From: Wenyingzhuangia sp. 2_MG-2023
GTDB taxonomy: Bacteria; Bacteroidota; Bacteroidia; Flavobacteriales; Flavobacteriaceae
Direction of reading: 5' to 3'
Assembly (NCBI RefSeq): GCF_030548295.1
Contig: NZ_JAUOSB010000002.1
Coordinates: 188,001 to 252,000, forward strand
DNA length: 64,000 nucleotides
In this document: positions 23,106 to 32,046 of the stretch, one piece after another
How the letters are laid out: every line of letters starts with the position of its first letter
Position numbering within the stretch: position 1 is the stretch's first letter
The notes under the pieces: model-generated
Database searches by the model: none
Seen by the model: the letters and a program-made list of their open reading frames with translations, nothing else
Told to the model about the DNA's origin: nothing
Translations under genes and position numbers: made by a program

Positions 23106-23208
23106 TCTGAATTGATATTTATTATTAGTCAATTGATATTTATTACACAAAAATACACAGTTTAATAAATAATTTCTATAAATTTGTAATATTCAATAAG
23201 TTTTTATT
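23106..23208. promoter_or_regulatory. Divergent promoter region with 15-bp direct repeats
   Basis: AATTGATATTTATTA occurs twice (23110-23124 and 23131-23145), 21 bp apart, two helical turns. Leftward -7 element TATTTTTG (23148-23155, minus strand) and rightward TAAATTTG (23179-23186) flank it. The repeats sit just downstream of the leftward -7 element, where a bound protein would repress the regulator gene and perhaps activate the tail genes. Confidence 0.6.
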
Positions 23209-23964
23209 ATGTACCTACCAGAATTGAAAATAAAGCAGATACTAGACGATAGTGATATCGTTTTAGCTATAGACAAAGATGGGATTCTTTGCGGATATCC
23301 TATTTCCTTATTTCAAGGAGGTATTCCACAAGACACTGAAAACCCAAGCACACCTCTGAACTTCACTACAAGCGTATCTAACAATACACAAGTGACTGCT
23401 TCGTGGGATGAAGCTACAGACAATATTGAAGTTAGCTCTTACGTATTAGAGTACACGCTAACGTCAGACTCTACATGGGCAAACAAGCAAGTTGTTTCTA
23501 CACAGAATACAAGCTCTGTCTTAAACATAAACACGAGTGGTAATTATAAATTTAGAGTCAAGTCAATTGACTCATCTGATAACTCTAGCAGCTACTCTAC
23601 AGAATCCACAGAATCAATAAATGTTCCACTTCCCGCTTCATACACTATGTATTATGGCCAAAGTGCAACAGTTCCAGATGCAGCAGCCGTTCAATTAGGA
23701 TTTAGCAGCTCCATAACAGGAAACACTAATGTAAACGCACCATTTGATACTGAGGTTGTCCACTGGTTTGCAATACCAAATGAGTTGTCGATTGTCTCTG
23801 CGTACAATAGCGTTATCACAGCAGACGTACTATACACTAGCGAAAGTGACAACGACTACACAAAAAGCACAATAACTATAGGAGGAGAGACTTACAGCTT
23901 ATACGCTTTCACTTCTATACTTCCATTAGGTCAAGATGTAATTATTAACGTAACAACAGTCTAA
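23209..23964 (+). CDS. Tail fibre/adaptor protein with FN3 domain
   Basis: 251 aa. Residues 1-40 (LPELKIKQILDDSDIVLAID) form a short N-terminal segment typical for attachment of Bacteroidota phage tail proteins. Residues 45-140 are a fibronectin type III domain (TPLNFTTSVSNNTQVTASWD... YKFRVKSIDSSDNSS). The C-terminal 100 residues are beta-rich and unassigned. It starts the tail-fibre block and probably binds host surface glycans or bridges to the depolymerase. Confidence 0.7.
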   Translation: MYLPELKIKQILDDSDIVLAIDKDGILCGYPISLFQGGIPQDTENPSTPLNFTTSVSNNTQVTASWDEATDNIEVSSYVLEYTLTSDSTWANKQVVSTQNTSSVLNINTSGNYKFRVKSIDSSDNSSSYSTESTESINVPLPASYTMYYGQSATVPDAAAVQLGFSSSITGNTNVNAPFDTEVVHWFAIPNELSIVSAYNSVITADVLYTSESDNDYTKSTITIGGETYSLYAFTSILPLGQDVIINVTTV

Positions 23965-24431
23965 TGTCAAATTATATAGGGATAACAAAACAATTAAGAG
24001 TAATTACTAAAGCTGTAGTAAGTGCTGACTATGACAGAGGGCCATATGAATCTATTGCTGCTGCTAACACAGCCATACCTTCTGCTCTTAGAGCTATAGG
24101 GAAAGACGTGATAATCATTGAAGATGGTGAAGCTTATATGGCTATGTGGAAGACTGGTATACTAGATGAAAATCTAATACCAATAGTTACTTCCGTATCG
24201 GCTTCTGGAGTTTTACATATCATGGATGATGAAGTAGTGGATCATGAAGATTATTTTTCTACGACCTACGGAGGACAAGATGTAGGCACCAAGGTAGTAG
24301 ATACTGTCCATAAATCCATCTACGAAAAGGTAGGTGTAAGTTTATGGATAAAGACTTTTGGAGTGGCAGTAGGTACAGATATAGACCCAGAAGCTGTTAT
24401 AGAAGGTATTAACGTAGTAAACTTTAAGTAA
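23964..24431 (+). CDS. Hypothetical tail-associated protein (155 aa)
   Basis: 155 aa, soluble, mixed alpha/beta (MSNYIGITKQLRVITKAVVS...). The TAATG overlap with the FN3 protein and the 3-bp gap to the GH16 spike suggest a structural connector or accessory of the receptor-binding complex. No family recognised. Confidence 0.6.
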   Translation: MSNYIGITKQLRVITKAVVSADYDRGPYESIAAANTAIPSALRAIGKDVIIIEDGEAYMAMWKTGILDENLIPIVTSVSASGVLHIMDDEVVDHEDYFSTTYGGQDVGTKVVDTVHKSIYEKVGVSLWIKTFGVAVGTDIDPEAVIEGINVVNFK

Positions 24432-24433
24432 TT

Positions 24434-27400
24434 ATGTCAAGAATACCTATAAAATACGAAATACTAAAAGTAAATTTAGCTAAGAAAGTTGCTGCTCCTT
24501 TTATGATTTCTGTTAAATACAGAAAAGAAGATTCGGTGGAATGGACTGTAGCTAATCCTTTAGTTGAATGTAATGAAGTAGGTTACCTTCAAACCAAAGT
24601 AGTTCTTACTGACTTAGAAGAAGCTACAGAGTATAGAGTTAGATTGACCACTCTTAGCAATAACGTAGAGTATGATGATGTATTTAAAACTAACAGTAAT
24701 ATTACCGTAGGGGAAAGCCCTTATTATTTAAAAAAACTTTTTAAAGAGCAACATTTTACTTGGTACATAACCGGAGTAGATAATGAAGTAGAGCCTAGCG
24801 GTGAAAGAGCAGGGTTTTATTACCGTATGCTAGATAAGTTTAGAGAATACCGTGAATGGTGGGGTAGCATGGATTCAAGTGGTAAATCCTGGACAAGCAG
24901 AACATCTACAAATAACACCGATGTTGTATCTAAATGTTTCTTATGCGATAGCTTATATCTATGGTTAAATCAAACACATGAAAATGAAGAAGCTAGAATA
25001 GATTCAAGATTATTGTTTACAACACAACCAAACGCTTCAAGTGGAGATACAGATCCTTATGAGGGGGTGTATTTTGCAATGAACTTCTTTGTTGACACCG
25101 TACATACTAGTGTAGTTTTGTTCCATATATTTGGAAATACAGGAACAAAACAATTCAAAATCACATACAGTAGCGGATCTATTACTGTAGCCGATGGATT
25201 AGACACCACTACCCTATCTACCAATTTCCCTGTAGAAAATTGGTACACCATGAGGTTGCATTTAAACTCTAGTGATTTAGATATTTTTATATACGAAGCA
25301 GGAGATTTAAAACATCATGAAAAAATAGCTTACGATATTAAAAGTTGGGCAGCTCCCGTTTCTGATACTTCTGTGAAATTCCCTATATACATAGGAGATA
25401 AACAAGGAGGGACAACAGGACTTGCTATACAGAGAGTATTTATGGGTGTTGACTTACCTTTAGATGTTTACAATGTTTCAAACGCTACAGAAGTAAGACT
25501 TAAACACGGTGCTGATGGAAGGTCTGAAAATGTACTTAATGCTTATGCAAACTTTAGCAAAATAGCAAAGTTCTACGACTTTCAACCAACGTTCATATTT
25601 AATAAAACTACAAGTAGCAATCCTTCAGATAAGATACTAGGTATCGGAGCAAAAGTACTACTAGGCCAAGGAAGTTCCGTTGGAACCGAGACTTTTGACA
25701 CAAACAAAGCTCCTGTAATGGCAGTAACCATAACCTATGACACTACCACTACAGCAACCTTAGCAGAGTTAGAGGATTATTATGAAATGACAGTTCACGC
25801 ATATTTTTATGTAGGACCAACAAGCACAAACTACACAGCATATAGAACTGTTACAAATAAAATATACAACTCTAGTCTTGGAAATACTGACAGACAATGG
25901 TTTGCTTTTGAAAATGCAGACAACTGGTCCGTAAGATTAGAAGTTAGTATAGACTTAATAAAAGGAACGACAAAAGTTCCTGTAGGTGTAGACATAACTA
26001 GTATCACTTTAGACCAACTAAACTCTAGTTATGAATTGCAAACCACAGTAACAAAAACAGTTGATCAAATTCTTAGATTAGGATCTGGACAACCATTACT
26101 TGTAAGAGACAACATAGATGGAGCACTCGTAAGTGAACTACTAAGTGACTCACATTTATTAAGCATACCTACACTAGCCACCGGAACACTAACCGATGAA
26201 GAGTATTTCGCAGATAGTAAATGGCTAGGTTTCGTAAGGTCAGATTCTATGAATATGATCATAGATCCATTAATACCTAGTGGAAATTATTCTATGAGCA
26301 TAGGCTCTACTGGATCTGATGATATAGATGGATTCAGACTTGGAGGAATACCTATTGAAGTTATATCTTCTAACGAATGGCTACAAGACGAAGCTTTTTT
26401 AATAGACTTTGAGAATGCCGTAGATTTTGAAGCCGAAAAAGATAAATTTTTTGAATTATTTGATACAAATCATACACAATGGGGAGGTTATAACGGAGGA
26501 TGTAGCGGAGAATTAATCTACTTTAATGAGACAGATAAATCTATTGTACTAGAAAATCACGGTGATAATTATCCTCAAGACGGTGAGATTATAGGTGTTG
26601 CAAAGCCACCTAAAAATTACGAATTCAAAGGTTACGGACAACCTTCTTTTTATGAAGGAGCTGACGACCCTAATTATTTAAGCCCTTTCAGAACTAGAGT
26701 AGGCTCAATTCTTATCACAAAAAAATACTGTGAATATGGAAAAATGACCGTAAGAATGAAGCTTCCCGTAGGAATATACGGGGTGTGCCCTGCTCTATGG
26801 TTTTTTCATTACATGGAATTATACCCAACAGACCCTAGATGGGACACTTGGATAGCTAAAGGAGGACAACCATACGGAGGAGCCGACCCTTATATGGTTA
26901 TAAACAACGAAATAGATATGGAGTTGCCGTCACAAGTGACTATGGGGGCTTTTGCTACATGGACCGAACAATCAACAGCATACTTTGATTTAGATGCTTT
27001 AGATAACCAATATCACATAGGTATAACAGACGACCCAACAACAGAAAACAATGGTACTTTCTTACTAAAAGATACCGATAATGCAAGAGCGAATCCTAAT
27101 GCTAGAGAGTCCTGGACCAGAGTATCTAAATACGTACAAGGAAGAGAGCAGCCAACATACGACAACTGTAAGTTCAACAACTGGGTAGGAGAAAAATCTA
27201 GTGGTAACGGTTGGGCTTATAACGAGAACGACTATGATGGAGAGGAGTACATTGCAAAACTAACCAAGCTGTCATACAAATACAACGATAATAAATACCA
27301 TGACTGGGGGTTAGCCTGGTACCCAGACAGAACAGAATTGTGGGTAGATGGAGAACTGATAAGAACAACAACCGTGTTCGTCCCTTTTAATATAATGAAA

Positions 27401-27649
27401 TATACTTTAGGAGGTTGGTTCCCAAGCTATAACCTAGCTAAGATACAGGAATGGATAGAATTAGAATACAGAAACCTATACGAAGAAGGAACTGGATCGT
27501 GGGCAGGGACTACAGCTAAATGGGAAGTTTGCAATTTCCAAATAAACAGAATTTTATGGGAGCCTTTTACAACTGTAGATAAATCGAATTTAGAATACAA
27601 CGCAGAAGGATATCCGGAAGCAGGGATTAGAGAACTCAAAAAACAATAA
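24434..27649 (+). CDS. Tail spike with GH16-family polysaccharide depolymerase
   Basis: 1071 aa. Residues 1-95 resemble FN3; 150-350 a concanavalin/LamG-like beta-sandwich; 660-1060 a GH16 domain. The GH16 active-site motif E-I-D-M-E is at 826-830 (nucleophile E826, acid E830), after GSILITKKYCEYGKMTVRMK, the usual GH16 lead strand. GH16 enzymes cleave beta-linked glucans, agar, porphyran or carrageenan. In a phage this is expected to digest capsular or exopolysaccharide of the host during adsorption. The substrate cannot be fixed from sequence by eye. Confidence 0.85.
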   Translation: MSRIPIKYEILKVNLAKKVAAPFMISVKYRKEDSVEWTVANPLVECNEVGYLQTKVVLTDLEEATEYRVRLTTLSNNVEYDDVFKTNSNITVGESPYYLKKLFKEQHFTWYITGVDNEVEPSGERAGFYYRMLDKFREYREWWGSMDSSGKSWTSRTSTNNTDVVSKCFLCDSLYLWLNQTHENEEARIDSRLLFTTQPNASSGDTDPYEGVYFAMNFFVDTVHTSVVLFHIFGNTGTKQFKITYSSGSITVADGLDTTTLSTNFPVENWYTMRLHLNSSDLDIFIYEAGDLKHHEKIAYDIKSWAAPVSDTSVKFPIYIGDKQGGTTGLAIQRVFMGVDLPLDVYNVSNATEVRLKHGADGRSENVLNAYANFSKIAKFYDFQPTFIFNKTTSSNPSDKILGIGAKVLLGQGSSVGTETFDTNKAPVMAVTITYDTTTTATLAELEDYYEMTVHAYFYVGPTSTNYTAYRTVTNKIYNSSLGNTDRQWFAFENADNWSVRLEVSIDLIKGTTKVPVGVDITSITLDQLNSSYELQTTVTKTVDQILRLGSGQPLLVRDNIDGALVSELLSDSHLLSIPTLATGTLTDEEYFADSKWLGFVRSDSMNMIIDPLIPSGNYSMSIGSTGSDDIDGFRLGGIPIEVISSNEWLQDEAFLIDFENAVDFEAEKDKFFELFDTNHTQWGGYNGGCSGELIYFNETDKSIVLENHGDNYPQDGEIIGVAKPPKNYEFKGYGQPSFYEGADDPNYLSPFRTRVGSILITKKYCEYGKMTVRMKLPVGIYGVCPALWFFHYMELYPTDPRWDTWIAKGGQPYGGADPYMVINNEIDMELPSQVTMGAFATWTEQSTAYFDLDALDNQYHIGITDDPTTENNGTFLLKDTDNARANPNARESWTRVSKYVQGREQPTYDNCKFNNWVGEKSSGNGWAYNENDYDGEEYIAKLTKLSYKYNDNKYHDWGLAWYPDRTELWVDGELIRTTTVFVPFNIMKYTLGGWFPSYNLAKIQEWIELEYRNLYEEGTGSWAGTTAKWEVCNFQINRILWEPFTTVDKSNLEYNAEGYPEAGIRELKKQ

Positions 27650-27970
27650 TTATGTCATTTAAAGTCTATACAGAAAACAACTATTTATATATAGTTAAGC
27701 CCGATAAATCAATGATAAGCGGATTCTCAAACACGTTTGAATTCTTAGAAGATTCTGAAAACAACAACCAATACACCGTAGAGAAAGATGGTGTGCCTGT
27801 CTCTATCGGAAGAGGGGATTTAACAGCAGAAAACATCACAAATAAAGAAGGTGATCCATACACAGAAACTAGTTTTAGAGATTTTGTCACTAGTCTTTAA
27901 TCAACTCAAAAAACAATAATTATGTCATTTAAAGTCTATACAGAAAACAACTATTTATATATAGTTAAGC
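27633..27970 (+). repeat. 68-bp perfect direct repeat, 270 bp apart
   Basis: 27633-27700 and 27903-27970 are identical, each covering the last codons/intergenic bases (AACTCAAAAAACAATAATT), the ATG and the first 18 codons or so of the following gene (MSFKVYTENNYLYIVK). Similarity continues more weakly (EFLEDSEN). This is a recent tandem duplication of the N-terminal attachment module. Confidence 0.9.
27652..27900 (+). CDS. Stand-alone copy of tail-fibre N-terminal domain (82 aa)
   Basis: 82 aa, MSFKVYTENNYLYIVKPDKS..., paralogous along its whole length to residues 1-82 of the next protein (shared FEFLEDSEN, GR-D/LF, TNKEG-PYT-x-x-F-x-DF). It carries no fibre or enzyme part. It is either a free chaperone/adaptor or the relic of a fibre whose receptor-binding part was lost or exchanged. 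Confidence 0.75.
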   Translation: MSFKVYTENNYLYIVKPDKSMISGFSNTFEFLEDSENNNQYTVEKDGVPVSIGRGDLTAENITNKEGDPYTETSFRDFVTSL

Positions 27971-30099
27971 AGGGAGGGGAAATTGTTAGTGGACGTTCAA
28001 AATATTTTGAATTCTTAGAAGATTCTGAAAACTCAAACAAATACAAAGTAAAGAAAAAAGGAGTTGAAATTCATTTTGGAAGAGGATTGTTTGATGCTGC
28101 TGTAGCAACAAATAAAGAAGGAGTCCCATACACTCACGAAACGTTTAAAGACTTCATCACTAATATTAAAAACAATACCTCTGATGGTTCTACAATAGAC
28201 CCTAGCACGACAGATTTAGATGAGTTTAAAAATGAAAGTGTAGATCCTTTTGCAAAACAAAGTGACTTAGAGGGAGTTACTATTGACCCAACTCAAACTG
28301 ATTTATCTGAGTTTAATAATGAGGCTCTAGACCCTTTTGCAAAGAAGTCAGAAGTAGATGCTATTAATGCTACTAATAATTACAAGCAGTTCTCTGATAA
28401 AGATTCTGCTATTGCTTTCTATGATGCTCTTGATGCTCAAGGTAAACTAGACTGGGAAAATAGTGTTGTAAGTATAGCGGGGTTAGGTGATTGGGTGTAC
28501 AAAGCAGGAGAGACCGATAATATGACTATAAAAGTAGGGGAAGAGGAGATTGTCCCTCTTACTATACTAGGTTACGTTAATAGTAGTGGAGGTATAGCAT
28601 TAGGGTCGGCATATGGAGGAGCTAGGATATCTGAATTTAGACCTGTTGAAAAAGGTAACGTTATAGTTATAAAGGATGCCATAAAAGGTAGTTCTGCTAA
28701 ATTCTGTACTTTATACTCAGAAGAAGATGACGCGTCTTATGTAATAACTATGAATGAGGGTGGAGTTGTACCTAGTGATGGGTATGTAGTCTTTTGTGCT
28801 GATATATTTGAGGATGATAGCTTTATAATACAGAAACAAGCATCTACTACAGTAGTTGATACTATTAATGGGGAAGCTACTTTTACCCCAACTAACTTAG
28901 GTTACATTGAAACTGATGGTACTCTACTTGAGGCAAATGTAGGTCATTACTATTCTGATTTTATTAGAGTAGATTCTAAGTTTTATGTTAGTATTACAGA
29001 AGCAAGCAAAGGGGGAGCTGCCTTATTTTGTGCCTTTTATACAGAGAAAGATGATACTACTTTTGTGAAATCTTTAGTACATGAAGATCAGATACCAAGT
29101 GAAGGGTACGTAGTTTTTTGTGGACAAACATACACAGATAGTAGCTTTAAGTTGTACGCTACAAAAGACAACTGGAATAAAGAAACATTAAGCATAAAAG
29201 AAGGAGTAGTAAAAGCTACCGAAGAAAAAACTAATGATGCTATACCTAACTATAGACTAGATAACGCAGTAGCGGATATTTATGTACCATCTTGGGAAGG
29301 TAAGGTAGAGATGCGAGAAACAGATGTTTTACCTTCAGTACTTACACAAGGTAAATCCTACCTATATGATAATGGAGGGTCTTTAGAATTGAGAGTCGTA
29401 GTAAGTCCTTTGACTATAGCCACATTTTCTGTAGGCTCTATATTAACTCCTTATACTATAACACCATTTACAGGGTCATGGTATGCTTCTGGTGATAGTA
29501 TTACATATGGAGTAGGTGCTACAACTAAGTTTATTGATAGAGTTGTTACAAAGTTAAATGCAGATGGCCACAATATTACTGTTACAAATGGTGGTAGATC
29601 AGGTAGTGATGCAGATGGTGTTTACTTAAATCTAATAAGTAACCCAAAAACAAGCCATGATATAGCTTCTTTAATGATAGGTATGAATGATATAGCACAT
29701 TGGTTTTCAGATCATGGGGCTACTGCTACTAACAGAAGAGATGAGGAGTTTAGAGAATGGTATAGAGTTAATTTAAATAAATTAATAGACTTAATAATAA
29801 CTCAGACAAGTTGTTCTAAGTTCTTTTTAATAGTACCTACCCCACAAGTTATAAGTTTTGATGGCTCTACTTATCTACCAACAGAGGATAGATACCATGC
29901 AAATGGATTAATGCAGATTGTTATACAAGAATGTGTTAGAGCTTGGGTAATAAGAAAAGGGGATATTCACTTATGTAGAGGAGATTATTATTTAAAAGAT
30001 GCAACTACAGCTCTCATTTCTGATGGAATACACCCTAATGATAGCGGTGCAGAAAAGTTAGCAATAGGGGTTCATGCAGAGATGACAACTAGAATATAA
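27922..30099 (+). CDS. Tail fibre with SGNH/GDSL esterase domain
   Basis: 725 aa. Residues 1-85 are the attachment module duplicated from the upstream gene; 90-150 hold two short repeats (TIDPSTTDLDEF... and TIDPTQTDLSEF..., each ending DPFAK); about 210-310 and 325-420 are two homologous beta domains (both with GYVVFC). The C-terminus is an SGNH hydrolase: GDSIT with S526, GRSG (block II), GMND (block III), and DGIH with D701 and H704. Such esterases deacetylate surface polysaccharides, which complements the GH16 spike. Confidence 0.85.
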   Translation: MSFKVYTENNYLYIVKQGGEIVSGRSKYFEFLEDSENSNKYKVKKKGVEIHFGRGLFDAAVATNKEGVPYTHETFKDFITNIKNNTSDGSTIDPSTTDLDEFKNESVDPFAKQSDLEGVTIDPTQTDLSEFNNEALDPFAKKSEVDAINATNNYKQFSDKDSAIAFYDALDAQGKLDWENSVVSIAGLGDWVYKAGETDNMTIKVGEEEIVPLTILGYVNSSGGIALGSAYGGARISEFRPVEKGNVIVIKDAIKGSSAKFCTLYSEEDDASYVITMNEGGVVPSDGYVVFCADIFEDDSFIIQKQASTTVVDTINGEATFTPTNLGYIETDGTLLEANVGHYYSDFIRVDSKFYVSITEASKGGAALFCAFYTEKDDTTFVKSLVHEDQIPSEGYVVFCGQTYTDSSFKLYATKDNWNKETLSIKEGVVKATEEKTNDAIPNYRLDNAVADIYVPSWEGKVEMRETDVLPSVLTQGKSYLYDNGGSLELRVVVSPLTIATFSVGSILTPYTITPFTGSWYASGDSITYGVGATTKFIDRVVTKLNADGHNITVTNGGRSGSDADGVYLNLISNPKTSHDIASLMIGMNDIAHWFSDHGATATNRRDEEFREWYRVNLNKLIDLIITQTSCSKFFLIVPTPQVISFDGSTYLPTEDRYHANGLMQIVIQECVRAWVIRKGDIHLCRGDYYLKDATTALISDGIHPNDSGAEKLAIGVHAEMTTRI

Positions 30100-30105
30100 T
30101 TAATT

Positions 30106-30795
30106 ATGACAGAAATATTCAACTCTATAAAGAGTATAACTAACATATATGCTTTATCGGCTTTTACAATAGCTGCTATAGCATTTATACTAGTAAAGTA
30201 TAAAGACGTAGTTACAGATGCTATTTCAGCATACCGTAAAAAAGGGAACATAGATGATTTAAAGATTCACACTATGTTTTTAGTAGCTAATGCCGTTAAA
30301 GTCAAGGTAACAAAAATACAATTCATAACTCACGGAAATCCAGATATTGTTAAAAGTGCTATGCTCCATAAATTAATAGCACTTAAAGTAGACACTGTTA
30401 CTGCTAAGTTTCATGAGTTCCTAGATAGAGACGATATCAGCAAATTATCTTCTCTTAGATTAAAGTATGAGTTTATACAGTGTTTAGACTGTATAAAGCT
30501 GATTTACATGGAGGAAGCCTATACTTTTTACGTGTCAAGAGGTATATCTTCGGAGGATGCTAAAGTTATATTAGATAGTTATGATGCCTTCAGAACTGTA
30601 ATTACGGAAGGCTTTATAGAGAGTGTAGAAAGTATAACCACCAACAACACCTACTCCACCAATTACGATAAACTTAGTGCCATTTTTGACGTATACGCTT
30701 TGAGTTTATATGTAATACCTAGGGATGCTATGTTGAGCTTTGATGATGTAAACGGTAGGCTTATTAAGTACAAAGACAAAATAGACAATTTTTAA
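30106..30795 (+). CDS. Membrane-anchored protein, holin candidate
   Basis: 229 aa. One N-terminal transmembrane helix (about 14-34, IYALSAFTIAAIAFILVKYK) with the remaining 190 residues soluble and helical. It precedes the endolysin by 2 bp and the spanin candidate, the classical place of a holin. It is large for a holin, so a pinholin/holin role is only inferred from context. Confidence 0.5.
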   Translation: MTEIFNSIKSITNIYALSAFTIAAIAFILVKYKDVVTDAISAYRKKGNIDDLKIHTMFLVANAVKVKVTKIQFITHGNPDIVKSAMLHKLIALKVDTVTAKFHEFLDRDDISKLSSLRLKYEFIQCLDCIKLIYMEEAYTFYVSRGISSEDAKVILDSYDAFRTVITEGFIESVESITTNNTYSTNYDKLSAIFDVYALSLYVIPRDAMLSFDDVNGRLIKYKDKIDNF

Positions 30796-30797
30796 TT

Positions 30798-31394
30798 ATG
30801 AAGCCAAGCATACTAAATTTAAAATACGCTGATTTATTAATTGAAGCAGGAATAAAAACACCATTAAGAATGTGTCATTTATTCACGCAATTAGAACACG
30901 AGAGTGGTTTAAAGCCTTGCGAAGAAAGTTTTAATTATTCACTAGAACGATTACTACAAGTTTTTATTTATGACTTTGACAGTAACAAAAATAGACAGAT
31001 AGACAAAAACGAAAGAAACAAGGCTATCTCTTTAATAGGAAACCCAGAAGCCATTGCAAACTTTGTGTACGCTAACCAAGGAGGTAATGGTGACGAAGCA
31101 AGTGGTGATGGTTGGAAGTTTAGAGGTCGTGGTTTTATTCAAATCACCTTGAGGGATAACTATCAACAATTAACGAACGACACAGGAATTGACTTCATGA
31201 CCAACCCAGACCTATTGCTTGAAGAAAAATATTCTATGATTGCTGCATTATGGTTCTGGACGAAAAGAGGACTAAACGCATTGGCAGACATTGACGACAT
31301 CAACGGTATTACCAAGAAAATAAACGGAGGTTACAACGGCCTTAAAGACAGAAAATCTATTCTAAAAGAATATAAAGAAATGTGGATTCTATAA
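30798..31394 (+). CDS. GH19-type endolysin with embedded EF-hand
   Basis: 198 aa, chitinase-class/lysozyme-like fold. FTQLEHESGLKP contains the catalytic Glu (HES, E35), and WKFRGRGFIQITLRDNY is the hallmark GH19 G-R-G-x-x-Q-(I/L)-T motif. Unusually, residues 61-72, DSNKNRQIDKNE, form a textbook EF-hand loop (D1, N3, N5, I8, D9, E12), suggesting calcium-dependent stability or activity. No signal peptide, so export needs the holin. It should cut peptidoglycan at lysis. Confidence 0.88.
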   Translation: MKPSILNLKYADLLIEAGIKTPLRMCHLFTQLEHESGLKPCEESFNYSLERLLQVFIYDFDSNKNRQIDKNERNKAISLIGNPEAIANFVYANQGGNGDEASGDGWKFRGRGFIQITLRDNYQQLTNDTGIDFMTNPDLLLEEKYSMIAALWFWTKRGLNALADIDDINGITKKINGGYNGLKDRKSILKEYKEMWIL

Positions 31395-31404
31395 AACAAT
31401 TACG

Positions 31405-32046
31405 ATGAAAAAAATAGCAATTATCCTATTATTAATGATTTTCACTTTTGGGTGCAAATCAACAGAAGAGATCCAAGATAAGTCAGTAGAAAAACTTTTG
31501 ATTGCTCAAAAAGACTCTATCTCTAAAGTAAACAAAGAGTTAAATAGTTTGGTTGAAAAATACAGAGACAGTGTTTCTGTATACAAAAACCATACAGAAA
31601 CTACAGAAACTACAATCACAAAAGCTACAAATCTTGAAACAGATATTTCCAATATATGTGATAGCCTTGGAAATTTAAACAGTATAAATCAAACTTTAGG
31701 ATCTGAAAACCACGAGCTTATTATTCGCAATATAAATGGTAAACTCAACATCCAATCAAAACAGAATCAAGACTTAGTTTCTACTATAAAAACAATAAAG
31801 AGCGAGTATGAAAGATTAGAAAGTAAATATTCTGAACTTGAATCAAAACACAGTCAAGAAACAGAGACTCTTGAAAAATCAATTCTCGAAAAAGACCTTC
31901 AGATAAAGAAACTAAAGTCTACAGAAACGACAAACTATACCTGGTCCAAATGGACTTATACTTTTTTAATATCTGCCATTGCCTTATTACTCATCTTAAT
32001 TTCTCCAATAAAAAATTACATACCAACATTAATTAAAATTATATGA
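31405..32046 (+). CDS. Unimolecular spanin candidate
   Basis: 213 aa. The N-terminus MKKIAIILLLMIFTFGC is a lipoprotein signal with a lipobox (TFGC). Residues 40-175 are a charged coiled coil. The C-terminus has a transmembrane helix (about 186-203, TYTFLISAIALLLILI). A lipid anchor in the outer membrane plus a C-terminal inner-membrane helix joined by a periplasmic rod is the u-spanin plan (as in phage T1 gp11). It follows the endolysin by 10 bp. Confidence 0.72.
   Translation: MKKIAIILLLMIFTFGCKSTEEIQDKSVEKLLIAQKDSISKVNKELNSLVEKYRDSVSVYKNHTETTETTITKATNLETDISNICDSLGNLNSINQTLGSENHELIIRNINGKLNIQSKQNQDLVSTIKTIKSEYERLESKYSELESKHSQETETLEKSILEKDLQIKKLKSTETTNYTWSKWTYTFLISAIALLLILISPIKNYIPTLIKII

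Noticed and set aside
27633-30099. Possible diversity-generating retroelement at the duplicated fibre module
   Set aside because: No reverse transcriptase or adenine-biased template/variable pair; the repeats are identical and N-terminal.
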